This document shows, one piece after another, positions 49,144 to 57,693 of a stretch of DNA of 64,000 bases; the stretch's first letter is position 1; every line of letters begins with the position of its first letter. The stretch lies in contig CAYXTP010000002.1 in the NCBI GenBank assembly GCA_964467985.1, forward strand, positions 297,469-361,468, written 5' to 3'. The position numbers were made by a program, and so were the translations under genes. This stretch comes from GCA-2720975 sp964467985 (GTDB lineage: Bacteria; Planctomycetota; UBA1135; GCA-002686595). The notes under the pieces were generated by a model. The model did no database searches. It worked only from the letters and a program-made list of their open reading frames with translations, and had not been told where the DNA came from.

Positions 49144-52100
49144 ATGACTTCACCCTCCCCAGAAGCTGAGTCGTTGTTCGCTGACTTCCTCGCTCGACGC
49201 GCAGGTGGTGAGGATCTTGATTTCGAAACCTGGGTGCGCGAGCAATCCGCTCACGCTTCTGAGCTACGCGCCCTCTTCCGCGTCAATCGCGAGTTGTCCG
49301 CCAAACTGGGTAGCCCGCAGCCAACCCACGCAAAAGACCGCAAGTCATTCTTTCGCTCAAAGAGTGCCGGTGATCCACGCGTACCGGACCCGGCAAGCTC
49401 GAGTACGGGTGCAATCGGGCCCGGAGTCCACATCGGTGATTTCCGCCTCTTGTGGATCCTGGGCTCGGGTGGCATGGGGCAGGTTTGGGAGGCTGAGGAG
49501 CTCTCCCTCGGCCGGCGCGTTGCCCTCAAGCTGATCCGACGCGGGAGCGTCGACGCCACCAGCCTCGAACTCTTCGCTCGCGAGGCACGCGCCGGCGGGC
49601 GCCTCGCGCATCCAGGCATCGTGAGCGTTCACGCAACAGGCGAGACCGACGGTGTGCACTGGATCAATCAGGAACTCGTCGAGGGCGGCTGGACCCTGCG
49701 CGACTTCATCGATGACACTCGCAATGCCGAGAGCCTGCCCGAGCACTACTACACGAATATCGCCGAGTTCGCGATTCTCTTAGCGGATGCCCTCGACGCC
49801 GCGCACTCGGCTGGGGTGATCCACCGGGACATCAAACCCCAGAACATCCTGATCACGCCAGACGACCATCCCAAGCTTACCGATTTCGGCTTGGCGCGCA
49901 TCACCGACGAGTCGGCACTGACACTGACCGGGGAGTTTGCTGGGACCTACCTGTACATGAGCCCCGAGCAGGTCGCCGCACGGCGCATGGGTATCGATCA
50001 TCGCAGTGACATCTTCAGCTTTGGTGTTGTCCTCTATGAATTGCTCGCCCTGCAGCGCCCTTTCGAGGGGGACACAACGCACCAGATCGCCGAGAAGATC
50101 CTGACCTGGGATCCACCAGACCTGACGAGGTTGCGCTCCCGCTTGCCCCTTGAGTTGGCGGTGATCGCGGGCAAGGCACTCGAAAAGCGCCCGGCCGATC
50201 GCTACCCCTCGATGGGCGAATTGGCCGCTGACCTCCGACGCTATCTGGCGGACGAGCCGATTCTGGCCAGGCCCCCTGGCCCCCTACGCCGCACGGCCAA
50301 GTGGGCCCTACGCAATCCTGTGCGCAGCACCGCCGCCACGATCGGTGCCCTGGCCCTCATGATTATCAGCGGCCTCCTGTTCAAGGTCCAGGATGAGCGG
50401 GACAAGTTCAAGAGACAGAGTCGCACGCTCGGGATCGCCCTTGCAGACCTCTCGCTGCAAGAGCAGGCCACGCGCGAGCGGTCGGAAGAACTCAGCGCAA
50501 AAAACGAAGAGTTGACTGCTGCGAAGACCGAGATCGAGCAGCAGCGCGACCTGGTTACGGGAGAGCGTGATCGCCTGGAGACTGTCGTCGAATTCCAAAA
50601 GAGCCTCTTCGATGAACTCGACCCCGAGTACTTTGGATCGCGCCTGAGGCTTGGCGCCCAAGAGCATCTATCTGCGACCCTCGAGGGTCGTGGGCGAGAT
50701 GCCGGGGAGATCGAGCGCGCACTCGAAGATCTGCGCCGCGCAACAGATCCAGTGAATTTCACGACGATCGGGGTCGAGGCCATCCGCGAGGCGATCTTAA
50801 ACCCTGCGACCACGAGGATTGCCAGCACATTTGGGGGCGACCTGCTGACCAAGGCGAGACTGCAAGACGCGATCGCGGATGCGTTCGAACGCCTCGGGCT
50901 TTACAAGCCTGCCTTGACCTTGCGACGGGAAAGCCTGGTCGTCTATCGGGAACGACTCGGCGTGGAGGATCGCGAGACCCTCACCAGCATGAGTTCGATG
51001 GGCGTCTTGCTCGAGTCCATGGGCGAACTCGATCAGGCCCTTCCGTTTTGCGAGGCCTCCCTCGCGGGAAGGCGGCTCTTGCTCGGCCCCGAGCACCCCA
51101 GCACGCTCGTCAGCATGAGCCGTATGGGCAGCCTGTTGGATTCTATGGGCAAACCCGAGCAGGCCCTTCCTTACTACGAGGCCGCGCTCGAGGGCAGTCG
51201 CCGGGTGCTCGGCGACGACGAACCACAGACGCTTCAGAGCCTGAACGACATGGGCTACGTGCTGGATTCCATGGGCAAACCCGAGCAGGCTCTTCCGTAC
51301 TACGAGGCCGCGCTAGAGGGCAGTCGCCGGGTGCTCGGCGACGACCACCCACAGACGCTTCAAAGCCTGAACAACATGGGCTACGTGCTGTATTCCATGG
51401 GCCAGTTCAACGAAGCCTACCCCTACTTCGAAGCGGCGCTCAGGGACAGCCGGCGCGTGCTGGGAGACAACCATCCGGACACGCTCACCAGCGTGATCAA
51501 CATGGGCGGCCTGCTTGAGTCCATGGGGAAGCCCGACGAGGCCCTTTCGTACTACGAGCAGGCGCTTGAGGGCAGCCGGCGAGTGCTCGGAGATGACCAC
51601 CCGCGCACACTGATCAGTGTGAACAACATGGGCCACCTGCTCCATTCCATGGGCAAGCTGGAGGCGGCTTTCCCGTACTACGAGGAGGCGCTCGAGGGTA
51701 ATCGCAGTGTGTTTGGCAACGAGCACCCATCCACCCTGATCAGCATGAACAACATGGGCTACGTGCTGCAGTCCATGGGCAAGCTCGACGAGGCTCGACC
51801 CTTCTACGAGGAGGCCCTCGCGCTGGGGCGTCGCGTGCGTGGCGACGATCATCCGGAGACCTTGATCAGCGTGAGCAACATGGGTGACCTGCTTCAGTCC
51901 ATGGGCAAGTTCGACGAGGCGCTTCCCTATCGCGAGGAGGCCCTCGCAGGCAGTCTGCGCGTCCACGGTCAGGAACACCCCTCCACCTTTGACAGTCTGA
52001 ACAAGATGGGCCACCTGCTGCGTTCCATGGGCAAGCTCGAGGAGGCTCTACCCTATTACGAGCAGGCCCTATCGGGCCGCGGCCGATTACTTGGCGACGA

Positions 52101-52359
52101 ACACCCGGACACCCTCAGGAGTGTGATCAATACCAGCTCCTTGCTGATCAAAATGGGCCGGCTCGAGCCAGCACGCGATCTACTCAAGCCGGCCCGGACC
52201 CTCGCCGTCGCCACCCTTCCTGCTGACCACAGGATCCGCAGGGCGCTCACTGAAAACCTCGCTCGCTGCTACGAGGCCCTGCACGAAAAGGCTCCAGACG
52301 CCGGATGGGAGGCCAGTGCTGTCCAACTACGCAAGGAGCTCTCCGGGTCCGGCGACTAG
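49144..52359 (+). CDS. Membrane Ser/Thr protein kinase with kinesin-light-chain-type TPRs
   Basis: A 1071-residue kinase of the PknB (Hanks) type. The kinase domain (about 98-370) has the Gly loop GSGGMG (107-112), the ATP lysine K129 in VALKLIR, the catalytic HRDIKPQN (227-234) and DFG (247-249). A membrane helix (about 395-414) and a coiled coil (about 418-485) follow. The extracytoplasmic side carries about ten 42-residue TPRs of kinesin-light-chain type (EALPYYEEAL...LGDDHP.TL.S..NMG). Adjacent repeats are almost identical in DNA, for example 51145 and 51271, 126 bases apart. It lies on the same strand as the ECF sigma factor 1 kb upstream. The N-terminal 90 residues resemble the segment found in planctomycetal ECF-associated kinases. 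Confidence 0.92.
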   Translation: MTSPSPEAESLFADFLARRAGGEDLDFETWVREQSAHASELRALFRVNRELSAKLGSPQPTHAKDRKSFFRSKSAGDPRVPDPASSSTGAIGPGVHIGDFRLLWILGSGGMGQVWEAEELSLGRRVALKLIRRGSVDATSLELFAREARAGGRLAHPGIVSVHATGETDGVHWINQELVEGGWTLRDFIDDTRNAESLPEHYYTNIAEFAILLADALDAAHSAGVIHRDIKPQNILITPDDHPKLTDFGLARITDESALTLTGEFAGTYLYMSPEQVAARRMGIDHRSDIFSFGVVLYELLALQRPFEGDTTHQIAEKILTWDPPDLTRLRSRLPLELAVIAGKALEKRPADRYPSMGELAADLRRYLADEPILARPPGPLRRTAKWALRNPVRSTAATIGALALMIISGLLFKVQDERDKFKRQSRTLGIALADLSLQEQATRERSEELSAKNEELTAAKTEIEQQRDLVTGERDRLETVVEFQKSLFDELDPEYFGSRLRLGAQEHLSATLEGRGRDAGEIERALEDLRRATDPVNFTTIGVEAIREAILNPATTRIASTFGGDLLTKARLQDAIADAFERLGLYKPALTLRRESLVVYRERLGVEDRETLTSMSSMGVLLESMGELDQALPFCEASLAGRRLLLGPEHPSTLVSMSRMGSLLDSMGKPEQALPYYEAALEGSRRVLGDDEPQTLQSLNDMGYVLDSMGKPEQALPYYEAALEGSRRVLGDDHPQTLQSLNNMGYVLYSMGQFNEAYPYFEAALRDSRRVLGDNHPDTLTSVINMGGLLESMGKPDEALSYYEQALEGSRRVLGDDHPRTLISVNNMGHLLHSMGKLEAAFPYYEEALEGNRSVFGNEHPSTLISMNNMGYVLQSMGKLDEARPFYEEALALGRRVRGDDHPETLISVSNMGDLLQSMGKFDEALPYREEALAGSLRVHGQEHPSTFDSLNKMGHLLRSMGKLEEALPYYEQALSGRGRLLGDEHPDTLRSVINTSSLLIKMGRLEPARDLLKPARTLAVATLPADHRIRRALTENLARCYEALHEKAPDAGWEASAVQLRKELSGSGD

Positions 52360-52592
52360 GCTTGACCAAGTGGGGTCCCAATCGTCGGCCTCGTCGGTTC
52401 GCCTGTTCTGGCGCGGGCACCGGGCCTTCGTGGGGGAGGCAAGGGTCCTCCAAAGAGTCGGAGCCCTCCAGTCCCGAGGGGCTGCTCGATGCCGGAACAC
52501 TGCGCCTAGCGCTGGCCGGCCAATCGAGTAGCACGCCGCCCCAGGATCTTCGCCCTCACCGCGTCGACACTTGATTGGGGAGCCCCCGCGAC

Positions 52593-53132
52593 TCAGTTCA
52601 TCCGGCTGAGCAGGAAGGTCACGGGATCGGTGAGATTCCCCTCGCGGTCGTAGGAGCGCCAGTCCTGGCGCAGGCCACCGTCCTTTTGGATCGTGAGGGT
52701 CATGTCACCCATGTAATGATCGTGGCTCTCGCGCAGGTTCGAGACGCTGTCGAGCTGGAAATGAAAAACGGTGGCGTCGTCCGTCTCCACGGCCTCGGAC
52801 GCGACCATGCGGGGTTGGTTGCCCGCCGCGCAGTAGTGCGTGATGACAAGCTCTCCGCCATCCATGTGATAGAGATTGGTCATCTCCTGGGGGGCACCCG
52901 GAAACATGATCTCCCGCACGGCCGAGCCCCCGGCGGTCATGGCAAAGGTGGCGGCGTGAAACGGCGCGCCCCCCTCGTCGGGCATCTCCCAATCACCGAG
53001 GAGCTCGCTTACCGGCCCGAGCAGGGCCGCATCTTTTTCGGCGCTGGCATCCGAGTGCACAGTGGGGGAGGTCATCTGGCATCCCGCCACGACGAGCAGA
53101 CCCAGGATGGGAGCGATGAAGGTAGTGTGCAT
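52593..53132 (-). CDS. DUF1579-like lipoprotein
   Basis: A 179-residue protein with lipobox LVVAGC (lipidated C18; start at ATG 53132 rather than the frame's upstream ATG at 53501). The mature part has LGDWEMPDEGGAPFHAATFAMT, EMTNLYHMDGGELVITHYCA and a final SRMN, like the lipocalin-style DUF1579 proteins. Unknown role, presumably in the periplasm. It converges on the kinase gene. Confidence 0.75.
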   Translation of the reverse strand: MHTTFIAPILGLLVVAGCQMTSPTVHSDASAEKDAALLGPVSELLGDWEMPDEGGAPFHAATFAMTAGGSAVREIMFPGAPQEMTNLYHMDGGELVITHYCAAGNQPRMVASEAVETDDATVFHFQLDSVSNLRESHDHYMGDMTLTIQKDGGLRQDWRSYDREGNLTDPVTFLLSRMN

Positions 53133-53392
53133 GGTGCGTCCTTGTCGATAGAGAGTACTCAGTGGATATGGCGCCGGGACTGGAGCACGCAAGCCTAGCA
53201 GAACGGCGAAGTACGGAGTCACATTCCCACCGCCGGACCGGGTCGACCCGTGGCGGGTCCTCGGAGCATGGCTTCTCGACACGCCGTGGGGCTGTGCCAA
53301 GCCGCAATTGCAGCGCGCCGCGACATCACCCAGGATTGCTTGACGCGAGAGTGTGCATGACTCGGCATAATTTGCGCAGGACACGCATCTGA

Positions 53393-56131
53393 ATGAAGCA
53401 CCTCGGTACTGTCTTGCTGCTGCTCTGTTTGGCCAGCCTCTTGAACTCTTGCCCAAGTGGACGGGAGGAGCCCGACCTGCATGCCTTCCTTGATGAAGCA
53501 ATCATTCTGGCTGAGGGGGGCGCATTTGATGAGGCCAGCGCCATGCTTGGGCGCATTGAGGCCGAGGGGGGCTGGCAAGACGGCAGAGATCTCATCGACG
53601 AGATGATCCGAGAAGTGGCCGAGGACCCGGGCGGTGATCACCTCGGTGAGGCGTTCATTTTTGCCAGTTCCGTGACCGATCGCGGGGAGAGTCTTTTCCT
53701 GGGGGACTGGTTGCTGGCCTCTCCGGATGGAGGCCTCGGGATGTTTGAAGCCACGATCAAGCACCTTGAGAACCTCCCCTCGGATCTCGCTACGGAATAC
53801 GAGCGGGCCTTTTGCGACGGCTTCTGGAATCTAGCCCTCGTCCCGACACACGGAGATGAGCTCGGTTCATTCTTGGCCCGTCTGTCTATCTCACAAGACA
53901 CACGGGCTGCGCTGCGCCGTTCCGCCACGGAGAAGCTCATCGAAGCTCAGGACCTGCCGCTGCCCCTGTGGGACCGGAATCGTGCGGGCGAGCTAGCCGG
54001 TGAGGCCGTGCGATGGAATGCCGAGCACGCCGCGCCCCTCTGGGCTGAACTACGGGACTTGGACAGGTACGAGCGCTTAGGCCGCAAGGTGGCGTACGCT
54101 ATTTCGGCTCGCCATCAACATCCAGCTCAACTTGCGTTCTACGAGAAGTGGCTGGCGGATACGGTTGGGCCACAAGAAGACTGGGATGAATGGTGGCGAG
54201 TTTCGGAACACGTCGATCCCGAGCATTGGCTCCGGAAGGTTATTTGGCCGCAAGGCTCGCCGGCGCCCAGCTTCGAGGAGGTTCTTGCGGAGTTTCTCCC
54301 AAGTCGCGGTGATCGCCGACTTCAGTTGCATCTGCTCCTGCAACTTCTGGCTCCTAAGGGTCCCGTACCCTTTTGGTCCCGGCAGTACGCGCCACACTGG
54401 GAGCCCGATGAGTTTTCCTCCTCATGGTTTGCATTGACGAGAACCGCCCCCGAGGAGCTACGTGTCCGAATTGGAATTCTGGTCCTGCGGAACGGGAAGC
54501 TCCAACTCGTCGACGACCGCGCCCAATCCCTAATGGCAGGCGAGGAACTGTTGGTCGAGGGCCTCGTTGCTGGAGCCATCCCGATCGCCGCGCCCGTGTT
54601 GGGAATGCAACTAGGGTCCACCCCATTCACTCTCAATGGTGGGGCGCGCAATGGAGACCTACGGTACCTCGTCAGAGCGAGTCTGAACTGGCAGCGAAGG
54701 ACATTCGGTCTGGTTGTCGACACGGCGAATACAGACGTTTCCTGGCCCGGAAATTCCGCAGCTGGGCCCGGCCCGTTCTTGCAATCAAACATGTCGCCCA
54801 TCATCGTCCCCAAGGGGAGCGTGCAAGTGATTGGGGCAGAACTGAAACTCTGCAGAGAGCCCGATGACGACCACCGGATCACCACGTTTGTGATCGCGAC
54901 GGTGGAGTCTCCCGAAGAGAATGGCACCAAATGGAGCCTGAAAGACTGGAGACACGCTCTCTCGCGCCGCTTCATCCTGACCGCTAACCCATCGACCCCC
55001 GCAAACGTCGGGCAATGGGAGCTCCCACCCGGCAACGGAGAGTGGCAACTCGCCTCAGTCCTCCCAGTCGAGCCGGACGCCCTTGCCGCATTGCGCCAAT
55101 TCGAGGGTGCCGTCGACCCAGAGGATTGGGCAGTCAGCTCTCACGGGTATTTCATCCCCCTCGCTAGACTGTTGGCTGGGGACGAGAGGGCACTCGACTC
55201 CGAATCCCAGGCGCTCTTCAGGTCGGCGCCGCACGATCTGTTCACGCATCTGCTCGCCAGTACCACGCAGAGTCCGCGGATCCGTGACTTCGCGCTGGGG
55301 CACTTGGAGCGACACCAGCCCCCTGCGAGAGATGTTCGAGCTCTCCACTCGCAGGCGAAGAACCAGGGCTGGGAGGCACCTGCTTGGCTCCGGGAGCGGG
55401 GTACGAACTCGCCGCTGATCGACGGTTGGGCATGGGCACTCGCCGCCACTCTTCTCGCAGGGCTAATCGGGGCCCATGCGATTCGTCTCGTGCGGGCCCG
55501 CAATGACCCGCAGAGGAGGGGCAAGCTCGCGACTCGACTCCTCATCACTTCGATGGCCAGCGCAGGCCTTGCCGTTTCCTACGGCGGTGTGAGCATTCCT
55601 CTGTTCGATCTGTGCGTTGCTTCCTGCGCCCTCGCCGCATGGGTCATGCTGCGCTCGATTCGAAGGCCGCACTGGGTCCACTACCTGATACCAATTGCCT
55701 GGTTCTCTGCAGCGGCATTGGGTGTTGCCGGGTACCTGTGGCCCGTTTGTGATCGAATCTCCGGTCTATTCCTGGGCGTTGGGATCGTGGCAATTCCATC
55801 GACACTCGCTGCTCTGAACTCTACCGAGACCCCCGCGCTGCGACGTGTACGTACCTGGATCTACGTCCCTACAGAATTGTGCGGACTGCTCCTTGTCGTA
55901 CTCCATCAAACCAACCTCATGGGTCTGCTACTCCGGGAACTCCCCAACCCTTCGAGCCACCCCTCCAGTGCCGGCCCGTCGACGCTCCTTGAACCTGCGG
56001 CGGCATGGGTCGCACCTGTCTTCCTGACTGCGAGCGCTGTGGGCCTCGCCGCCGGTTGGTACTTGGTCCGGCGCCTAGCTAACGCGTTTGAGAACGCGGG
56101 AAGACTCACAGTCGCTGAGACCCAATCGTGA
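53393..56131 (+). CDS. Large lipoprotein with C-terminal membrane helices, unknown family
   Basis: A 912-residue protein starting with a lipoprotein-like signal (MKHLGTVLLLLCLASLL then NSC, lipidated C20). Residues about 25-680 are soluble, partly helical near the start (FDEASAMLGRIEAEGG) and beta-rich near the middle (PILVLRNGKLQLV..). Residues about 690-900 hold six or so hydrophobic helices with AATLLAGLIGAHAIRLVRAR as the first and FLTASAVGLAAGWYLVRRL as the last. A lipid-anchored N-terminus with a polytopic C-terminus is unusual. No domain family is recognised. No gene on the same strand is tightly linked. Confidence 0.6.
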   Translation: MKHLGTVLLLLCLASLLNSCPSGREEPDLHAFLDEAIILAEGGAFDEASAMLGRIEAEGGWQDGRDLIDEMIREVAEDPGGDHLGEAFIFASSVTDRGESLFLGDWLLASPDGGLGMFEATIKHLENLPSDLATEYERAFCDGFWNLALVPTHGDELGSFLARLSISQDTRAALRRSATEKLIEAQDLPLPLWDRNRAGELAGEAVRWNAEHAAPLWAELRDLDRYERLGRKVAYAISARHQHPAQLAFYEKWLADTVGPQEDWDEWWRVSEHVDPEHWLRKVIWPQGSPAPSFEEVLAEFLPSRGDRRLQLHLLLQLLAPKGPVPFWSRQYAPHWEPDEFSSSWFALTRTAPEELRVRIGILVLRNGKLQLVDDRAQSLMAGEELLVEGLVAGAIPIAAPVLGMQLGSTPFTLNGGARNGDLRYLVRASLNWQRRTFGLVVDTANTDVSWPGNSAAGPGPFLQSNMSPIIVPKGSVQVIGAELKLCREPDDDHRITTFVIATVESPEENGTKWSLKDWRHALSRRFILTANPSTPANVGQWELPPGNGEWQLASVLPVEPDALAALRQFEGAVDPEDWAVSSHGYFIPLARLLAGDERALDSESQALFRSAPHDLFTHLLASTTQSPRIRDFALGHLERHQPPARDVRALHSQAKNQGWEAPAWLRERGTNSPLIDGWAWALAATLLAGLIGAHAIRLVRARNDPQRRGKLATRLLITSMASAGLAVSYGGVSIPLFDLCVASCALAAWVMLRSIRRPHWVHYLIPIAWFSAAALGVAGYLWPVCDRISGLFLGVGIVAIPSTLAALNSTETPALRRVRTWIYVPTELCGLLLVVLHQTNLMGLLLRELPNPSSHPSSAGPSTLLEPAAAWVAPVFLTASAVGLAAGWYLVRRLANAFENAGRLTVAETQS

Positions 56132-56338
56132 GCGGACGGCTGGGGCCAGGGAATGCTCACAACGCGGAAAGTGATTCGTGAGAGGCGCTGGAAACACAAA
56201 GTGCCTTCGATCAGCGGCCAAGAGCGGGGCCCCATCGGCACTCGCTGCAGGGGCGGGTTTGGGGCCGGGCGGGCCCGCATCTGTCTTCGCCGGAAGCCCG
56301 CGTCTCGGATTGTCAGTCGACGAGGGGGGGGGCGGGTT

Positions 56339-56710
56339 TCAGTCTTCGTCGAGCCAGTCGTTGGCGGCTGCTTCGGTGGAGAAGACTCCGCCTACGCGGA
56401 AGTGCTTTAGAAACAGGCAATAGAGCATCGAGAGCGCAGTGTTCATCGGATCATCAGCCAGAAACGCCATGCGGCCGCGAATGCGATTCGATGAGTCCGC
56501 TTCTATCATCTCCGTCAGGCGCTTCAGATCCGCCTGCGACATGCACACTTCACCGTTCCTTAGGTCGACGAGAGATCGAGTTCGATCACCTACCGCGGGG
56601 ATCGCCTTGGCTCGTTCGATGGCGGCAAGAACGCTGTCCAGGCTGATGTCGCCCGAGAAGTCGTGCCTAATGAGGTCGCGTGCTGCATCGTAAACGGTCT
56701 TGCCTCCCAT
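56339..56710 (-). CDS. STAS/SpoIIAA-like domain protein, second copy
   Basis: A 123-residue cytoplasmic protein homologous to the gene at 29171-29590. Shared blocks are TRSLVDLRNGEV, IRGRMAFLADDP and FSTEAAANDWLDED. It starts MGGKTVYDAARDLI and has no Pro-rich tail. Both copies belong to the SpoIIAA-like/STAS family. No receiver or kinase gene is adjacent here. The ATG at 56710 follows a plausible AGGAGG (about eight bases upstream). Confidence 0.65.
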   Translation of the reverse strand: MGGKTVYDAARDLIRHDFSGDISLDSVLAAIERAKAIPAVGDRTRSLVDLRNGEVCMSQADLKRLTEMIEADSSNRIRGRMAFLADDPMNTALSMLYCLFLKHFRVGGVFSTEAAANDWLDED

Positions 56711-57004
56711 GATTCACCTCCTCGTTGTCTCTGGGCAACGGCCGACTAGGTTTCACCATGCCACAAACGCGCCGTTTATGGTGTTTTATTCGAGCATTTC
56801 GGCCGTGGGGTCCGAACACTCGGTCGCTTCGGTATGCCCGTGATCACAGCGGAATCAGAACGTCTATCCTGGAGGGATGGCAACCGCTTCCCACCAGGAT
56901 ACATGCCCCAGTTCGACCGGAATCACAGGCGAATTGACGCGGCTGAATTCATGGACACCACGCCCTGATGCACCATCGAGTATCTGGACAGCACGACCCC
57001 CGAG

Positions 57005-57187
57005 CTAGCGCGCCTTGGTGATTTTTAGCTTCTCGATCTTGGCTTGCTTCTTCACTGACTCTTCGCTCCGGGTGAGCGCGGTCGCGATCGTCTTGAGACT
57101 CATGCCCTTGCCCGCCATGAGGCGAAGCTTCCCGATCTCTGCAAGAGTCCAAGCCTGTCGGTGTCTTTCAAATCTCTTTTTGGCCAT
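57005..57187 (-). CDS. Small Myb/SANT-like helix-turn-helix protein
   Basis: A 60-residue protein, MAKKRFERHRQAWTLAEIGKL then LMAGKGMSLKTIATALTRSEESVKKQAKI. It has a Trp near the start and a helix-turn-helix-like core with TIATALTRSEESVKKQA, the pattern of small Myb/SANT-like DNA-binding proteins common in proteobacteria and Planctomycetota. The start at 57187 removes eight residues of a longer frame (57211). Probably a regulator or nucleoid protein; target unknown. Confidence 0.6.
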   Translation of the reverse strand: MAKKRFERHRQAWTLAEIGKLRLMAGKGMSLKTIATALTRSEESVKKQAKIEKLKITKAR

Positions 57188-57381
57188 GTTGTCTCTCGGT
57201 ACCGAATCCAAGGGCAGCTACTGCATGTCGCACGCCCAGTGCGCAACTCAATGGAGGTCATGTTCAACGACCCAGCGCTGATGGTAAACCACCACACTTC
57301 GACCTCTCTCCTCTCCACAGAGAGTTCGAGACTCAGGTTGGCTCGGTCTCGATCCAACCACCCCTGTTTCGTGGTGTCCAT
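57100..57381 (-). CDS. Possible small protein overlapping the SANT-like gene
   Basis: A 93-residue frame starting at ATG 57381 with GGGAG five bases upstream. The first 70 residues look protein-like (MDTTKQGWLDRDRANLSLEL, then VEVWWFTISAGSL), but the last 29 codons overlap the SANT-like gene in another frame. Either both are real with an 88-base overlap, or this frame is a chance or decayed one. No family is recognised. Confidence 0.3.
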   Translation of the reverse strand: MDTTKQGWLDRDRANLSLELSVERREVEVWWFTISAGSLNMTSIELRTGRATCSSCPWIRYRETTWPKRDLKDTDRLGLLQRSGSFASWRARA

Positions 57382-57693
57382 CGACTCTCCCTGAGCCGAA
57401 CAGGGACACAGGAAGACTGCGCAAACTCCTCCGCGTGGGGGACTTGCGTCAACTGCCACCTACGAGAGCGCCAACCACCCCGCGCCCCCAGTTGCCTCCA
57501 GCGAAGGCAGTGGCTCCCCGACCCAAACGCTTTTGCGAACTCTTGGGAGAGAGAGCAAACGGGCTTTCCGGTACCGCCGGGGCATGTCTCGGTTCGCAGA
57601 GGCGTCGGGCTTGGTACCGGTCTCAACCGAAAAGCGAAATTACCAGGATCAACGAATCGAACTCGGGGTGAACCATGTTGGTGCCACGCGTTC
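57382..57693 (-). other. Non-coding stretch
   Basis: About 310 bases between the small regulator and the VCBS gene. Frames here are Arg/Pro-rich and lack ribosome-binding sites. No T-run hairpin seen. Confidence 0.4.

Noticed and set aside
51124..52060. CRISPR-like array in regular 126-bp repeats
   Set aside because: The repeats encode TPRs in frame within the kinase gene.
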